The position numbers were made by a program, and so were the translations under genes. The notes under the pieces are model-generated. The model was not told the DNA's origin. It ran no database searches and worked only from the letters and a program-made list of their open reading frames with translations. A stretch of DNA of 7,533 bases from an uncultured Lachnoanaerobaculum sp. (lineage in GTDB: Bacteria; Bacillota; Clostridia; Lachnospirales; Lachnospiraceae), in NCBI GenBank assembly GCA_916720285.1, contig CAKAQP010000112.1, forward strand, positions 1-7,533, in the 5' to 3' direction. Below, piece after piece: positions 5,401-7,533 of the stretch (positions are counted from its first letter, which is position 1; every line of letters begins with the position of its first letter).

Positions 5401-6748
5401 AGCAAGAATTCGTATACGTTCACTCATCGCTGCACTCCGTGTAAGAGATAAGAAAAACTTTGAGCGAAAGATAAAATCTTCCGCTTATCACAGAAAAGTG
5501 TTTACCAAGGAGATGAAGGATGAATATACAATACTTTGTCCACAGATGTCTCCAATACATTTTGACCTTTTGGAGCCTGCACTCAATGCCTTCGGCTACC
5601 ATGTAGAGGTACTCCAAAATGATTCACGTTCCGCTATAGACTGCGGTCTTAAATATGTAAACAATGATGCATGCTATCCTTCACTTATAGTTGTAGGACA
5701 GATAATGGAGGCACTTCTTTCAGGAAAATACGATCCGAATAAGACTGCCATTTTTATGAGTCAGACCGGTGGCGGATGTAGAGCCAGCAACTATATCGGC
5801 TTTATCAGAAGAGCTCTTGAAAAAGTTGATATGGAACAGATCCCGGTAATCTCAGTAAATGCCAACGGCATGGAGACAAATGAGGGATTCAAGATGACTC
5901 CTGCAATGATAATAAAAGCAATGCAGGCTGTCGTATACGGTGATCTCTTTATGAGAGTCTTGTATGCTACAAGACCTTATGAAAAGGAAAGAGGAGCTGC
6001 CAACAGACTTCATAAAAAGTGGAGAAATCGTGTTATTGATTCACTTTCTGTAAGAAAACCGAACTTCGGTGAGTTTAAAAGAAATATAAGAGCTATTGTA
6101 AAGGATTTTGATAATCTCCCAAGACTCAATATCAAAAAGCCGAGAGTAGGTATTGTAGGTGAGATCCTTGTAAAATTCTCTCCTCTTGCAAACAACCATA
6201 TAGTTGATTTGCTTGAAAAAGAGGGTGCTGAGGCTGTAATGCCCGATCTCTTGGATTTCTTATTATACAGCTTCTATAACAGTAACTTTAAAGCTGAGAA
6301 CCTCGGTATGTCAAAGAAGTCTGCATTTATGGCGAATGTAGGCATCAAGGTACTTGAGGCACTTAGAAGTGATGCAAGAAAGGCTCTTGAAAAGAGTAAG
6401 CATTTCATCGCTCCTTCAAGAATAGATCATCTTGCAAATATGGCAAAGGACTATGTATCTGTAGGAAACCAGACAGGTGAGGGTTGGTTCTTAACAGGTG
6501 AGATGCTTGAGCTTATAGAGACCGGAACTCCAAATATTGTTTGTACACAGCCTTTCGGTTGTCTGCCAAATCATGTTGTGGGTAAAGGTGTTATAAAGGA
6601 GCTTCGTCGCTCACATCCTGAAGCAAATATCATAGCGGTAGACTATGATCCGGGTGCTTCGGAAGTTAACCAGCTCAACAGAATTAAGCTGATGCTCGCA
6701 ACAGCACAGAAGAATTTGAAAGAACAAAATAAGAAGGTTATGTCATAA
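2486..6748 (+). CDS. Four-module 2-hydroxyacyl-CoA dehydratase/activase fusion protein (two BadF/HgdC-type ATPase domains, DUF2229-like and HgdB-like modules)
   Basis: 1420 residues, no signal peptide, so presumably cytoplasmic. Members of this family use ATP to drive one electron from an activator [4Fe-4S] cluster to a catalytic Fe-S protein. Residues 8-275 are activator domain 1: phosphate loop GIDIGSTTVK, LGGEDAK (106-112), and cluster-type cysteines C128 (GICAGGTGSF) and C167 (RCGVF). Residues 323-582 are activator domain 2: GIDAGSTTTK, IGGQDMK (424-430), C448 (EACSAGCGSF) and C487 (TRCTVF). A linker carries C608, C611, C615 and C634. Residues about 670-960 form a DUF2229-like module with C724 (SECYPAK), C749 (YPCIPYE), C766, C927 and C938 (FGCGLD). 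Residues about 1010-1410 form an HgdB-like module with C1018, C1053, C1063 (DACYPS), C1098 (GGGCRAS), C1353 and C1359. The start is chosen by AAAGAGG (2472-2478), 7 bases upstream. The length fits the family's usual 1400-1450. Substrate is unknown: no CoA-pathway genes adjoin it. Confidence 0.92.
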   Translation: MQNTEKTYVLGIDIGSTTVKIAILDNKHEVVFSDYRRHYANIQGTLAAQLSDAFEKIGEVNIIPMITGSGGLTLSKHLKSTFVQEVVSVATALKAVAPQTDVAIELGGEDAKIIYFTGGIDQRMNGICAGGTGSFIDQMASLLQTDAIGLNEYAKSYKSIYPIAARCGVFAKTDVQPLINEGATREDLSASIFQAVVNQTISGLACGKPIRGHVAFLGGPLHFLSELKQAFIRTLNLTDEYIVDPDNSHLFAAIGAALNCESKDAMIGISDLIAKLKEGIEMAHEIARLDPLFETEADYEEFSGRHFGHSVKTADLEDYKGNIFLGIDAGSTTTKIALVGEDGSLLWNFYSNNNGSPLATAISAIKSVKEKINPEAKIVYSCSTGYGEALLKAAFMLDEGEVETIAHYYAAAFFEPEVDCILDIGGQDMKCIRIKDGTVDSVQLNEACSAGCGSFIETFAGSLNFSVQNFAKEALFAKNPVDLGTRCTVFMNSNVKQAQKEGATVADISAGLAYSVIKNALFKVIKISNAADLGKHIVVQGGTFYNDAVLRALEKISGGFVTRPDIAGIMGAFGAALIARERYEGKQTTMLSLDDIIALQYDTSMTRCRGCNNNCVMTVNKFEGGRNFISGNRCERGLGKDRVKKDVPNLYEYKYNRMFGYEPLTADKAFRGTIGIPRVLNMYENFPFWAVFFRNLGFRTVLSPMSTKKIYELGIESIPSESECYPAKITHGHISWLIKNGVRTIWYPCIPYERNEQPDAGNHFNCPIVTSYAENIKNNVEEIRETNTRFLNPFMAFTNEEVLTNQLIKVMKQEFDINEREVKFAAHAAWTELIQSKKDIEREGKKTIEWLHKNNRHGIVLAGRPYHVDPEIHHGIPDMITSFGIAVLTEDAVSHLAKIERPVIVSDQWMYHSRLYAAASLVKQDDCLDLVQLNSFGCGLDAVTTDQVSDILTGSGKIYTVLKIDEVNNLGAARIRIRSLIAALRVRDKKNFERKIKSSAYHRKVFTKEMKDEYTILCPQMSPIHFDLLEPALNAFGYHVEVLQNDSRSAIDCGLKYVNNDACYPSLIVVGQIMEALLSGKYDPNKTAIFMSQTGGGCRASNYIGFIRRALEKVDMEQIPVISVNANGMETNEGFKMTPAMIIKAMQAVVYGDLFMRVLYATRPYEKERGAANRLHKKWRNRVIDSLSVRKPNFGEFKRNIRAIVKDFDNLPRLNIKKPRVGIVGEILVKFSPLANNHIVDLLEKEGAEAVMPDLLDFLLYSFYNSNFKAENLGMSKKSAFMANVGIKVLEALRSDARKALEKSKHFIAPSRIDHLANMAKDYVSVGNQTGEGWFLTGEMLELIETGTPNIVCTQPFGCLPNHVVGKGVIKELRRSHPEANIIAVDYDPGASEVNQLNRIKLMLATAQKNLKEQNKKVMS

Positions 6749-6752
6749 TATG

Positions 6753-6795
6753 AAAAGAAGCTTCTGGATATATATATCTGCGGAGCTTCTTTTTT
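6753..6795 (+). terminator. Rho-independent terminator of the dehydratase/activase gene
   Basis: AAAAGAAGCT (6753-6762) pairs perfectly with AGCTTCTTTT (6784-6793), and the run of six T spans 6790-6795. The interior contains a second small palindrome, GATATATATATC, which may extend the stem. It begins 5 bases after the stop codon. On the minus strand the arm ends in CTTTTC, so it may also stop the convergent permease transcript, whose coding region ends 47 bases away. Confidence 0.85.
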
Positions 6796-6841
6796 AAGAA
6801 TGATTTTCGTAGTATTATAAACTATTTATTTCCTTATTAAA

Positions 6842-7533
6842 TTAAATGAATTTTGAATTGCTCAAATTTTTATAAACCACACTTGAAATAACAAGTAAAA
6901 AAATCGATGTCGCTTGCAATGTATATGTTATCATAAGATTTAAAACTAAATAAAGAAAAATCGGAATAATGAGTGCAACAATCCCTATAAGCCCGGATAA
7001 AATAACAGGCATACTCTGCTTTACTACTATCATTTCACTTTCCCAATTATAGTTGGGGTATTTTTTATTTAAGGCAACTCCCGTCACTGTTATAAAAAGC
7101 GAATAGCATATAGGAACAATAATCAGGTTAAGTATTTGAATAAAGTTCATATCAAGTTTTAATATGAATACAAATACTGAAATTATATATCCTATCATAT
7201 GAAGTGTAAGGTTTAGCACTATCTTTGAATTTAATATTGTTTTTACCTTTGCAGGAGAACTTTGCAAAATCCAAATATTTTTCCCTTCTAAAGATATGGC
7301 TGAAGCTGACGTACAGCTTATAATAAACATAGCTGCAATAAAAATCGGAGACAGATTTGAAAAATATTCATTTATATTTTCAATTCCCATATACCCTCCA
7401 ATTTGTTCCACGGGATTAAACAACAAAAATATACTGAAAATACATAAAAGTATCACTCCAAACCCTGCATTCAACATCTCCATATAAGAGTTTAAAAATC
7501 GACCAAGTTCTTTTTTATATAGTGCAACAAATA
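6842..7533 (-). CDS. ABC-2-type transporter permease, C-terminal part (5' end beyond the window)
   Basis: The minus-strand frame is open to the right edge. The ATG at 7483 is internal, because 16 further codons upstream read FVALYKKELGRFLNSY and belong to the same protein. The visible 229 residues match, from family memory, the second half of large (about 500-560 residue) Firmicute ABC permeases. Landmarks are the KKELGRF...MLNAGFGVIL segment before a membrane span, the motif SLEGKNIWILQSSP, and near the C-terminus the cytoplasmic loop NKKYPNYNWESEMIVVKQS between spans. About six hydrophobic spans are visible (counting from the internal Met: roughly 8-23, 47-65, 91-110, 115-135, 158-181 and 185-205), so it sits in the cytoplasmic membrane. 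The partner ATP-binding protein is expected beyond the right edge. The substrate cannot be inferred. It is convergent with the dehydratase/activase gene, and the hairpin at 6753-6795 is the only terminator near its end. Confidence 0.8.
   Translation of the reverse strand, partial: FVALYKKELGRFLNSYMEMLNAGFGVILLCIFSIFLLFNPVEQIGGYMGIENINEYFSNLSPIFIAAMFIISCTSASAISLEGKNIWILQSSPAKVKTILNSKIVLNLTLHMIGYIISVFVFILKLDMNFIQILNLIIVPICYSLFITVTGVALNKKYPNYNWESEMIVVKQSMPVILSGLIGIVALIIPIFLYLVLNLMITYTLQATSIFLLVISSVVYKNLSNSKFI

Noticed and set aside
7296..7487. Plus-strand open frame overlapping the permease
   Set aside because: It is antisense to a clear membrane-protein frame that stays open to the window edge, and has no recognisable product.

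Overview
The window looks like a low-GC Firmicute, most likely a Clostridia member of the Lachnospiraceae type. The evidence is AT-rich intergenic DNA, strong AGGAG-type ribosome binding sites, a clostridial-style TrpA (256 residues, PFSDPTAEG active-site loop), a 1420-residue multidomain 2-hydroxyacyl-CoA dehydratase/activase protein of a kind common in anaerobic Clostridia, and the tail of an Rpn-family (PD-(D/E)XK transposase-like) protein. An oral or gut genus is plausible, but the sequence alone does not fix it.

Layout. Bases 1-1755 (+ strand) are the end of a tryptophan operon: trpB without its N-terminus, then trpA, overlapping by 8 bases and closed by a GC-rich hairpin at 1785-1811. 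A small minus-strand gene (1826-2062) follows. It encodes only the N-terminal dozen residues and the C-terminal tail of an Rpn-family protein, without the nuclease domain. A 423-base AT-rich spacer (2063-2485) holds the divergent promoters, several small inverted repeats and two good sigma-A-type promoters facing right. Bases 2486-6748 encode a giant anaerobic redox protein with two BadF/HgdC-type ATPase activator domains, a four-cysteine linker, and two dehydratase-like Cys-rich modules. A 10-bp stem with a run of six T ends that transcript (6753-6795). From the right edge, on the minus strand, comes the C-terminal half of an ABC-2-type permease (6842-7533), convergent with the giant gene.

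How the genes work together. TrpB and TrpA form the tryptophan synthase alpha2-beta2 complex. The giant protein appears to carry on one chain what classical systems split into an activator homodimer (HgdC) and a dehydratase heterodimer (HgdA/HgdB). It stands as a single-gene transcription unit with no CoA-transferase or acyl-CoA dehydrogenase beside it, so its substrate cannot be read from context. The permease should be partnered by an ABC ATPase beyond the right edge.

Most worth a second look: the giant fusion, with its two non-equivalent activator domains and cysteine-rich linker; and the stand-alone Rpn tail, which may be a deletion relic or an antitoxin-like small protein. No RNA gene, CRISPR array, complete mobile element or origin is visible.
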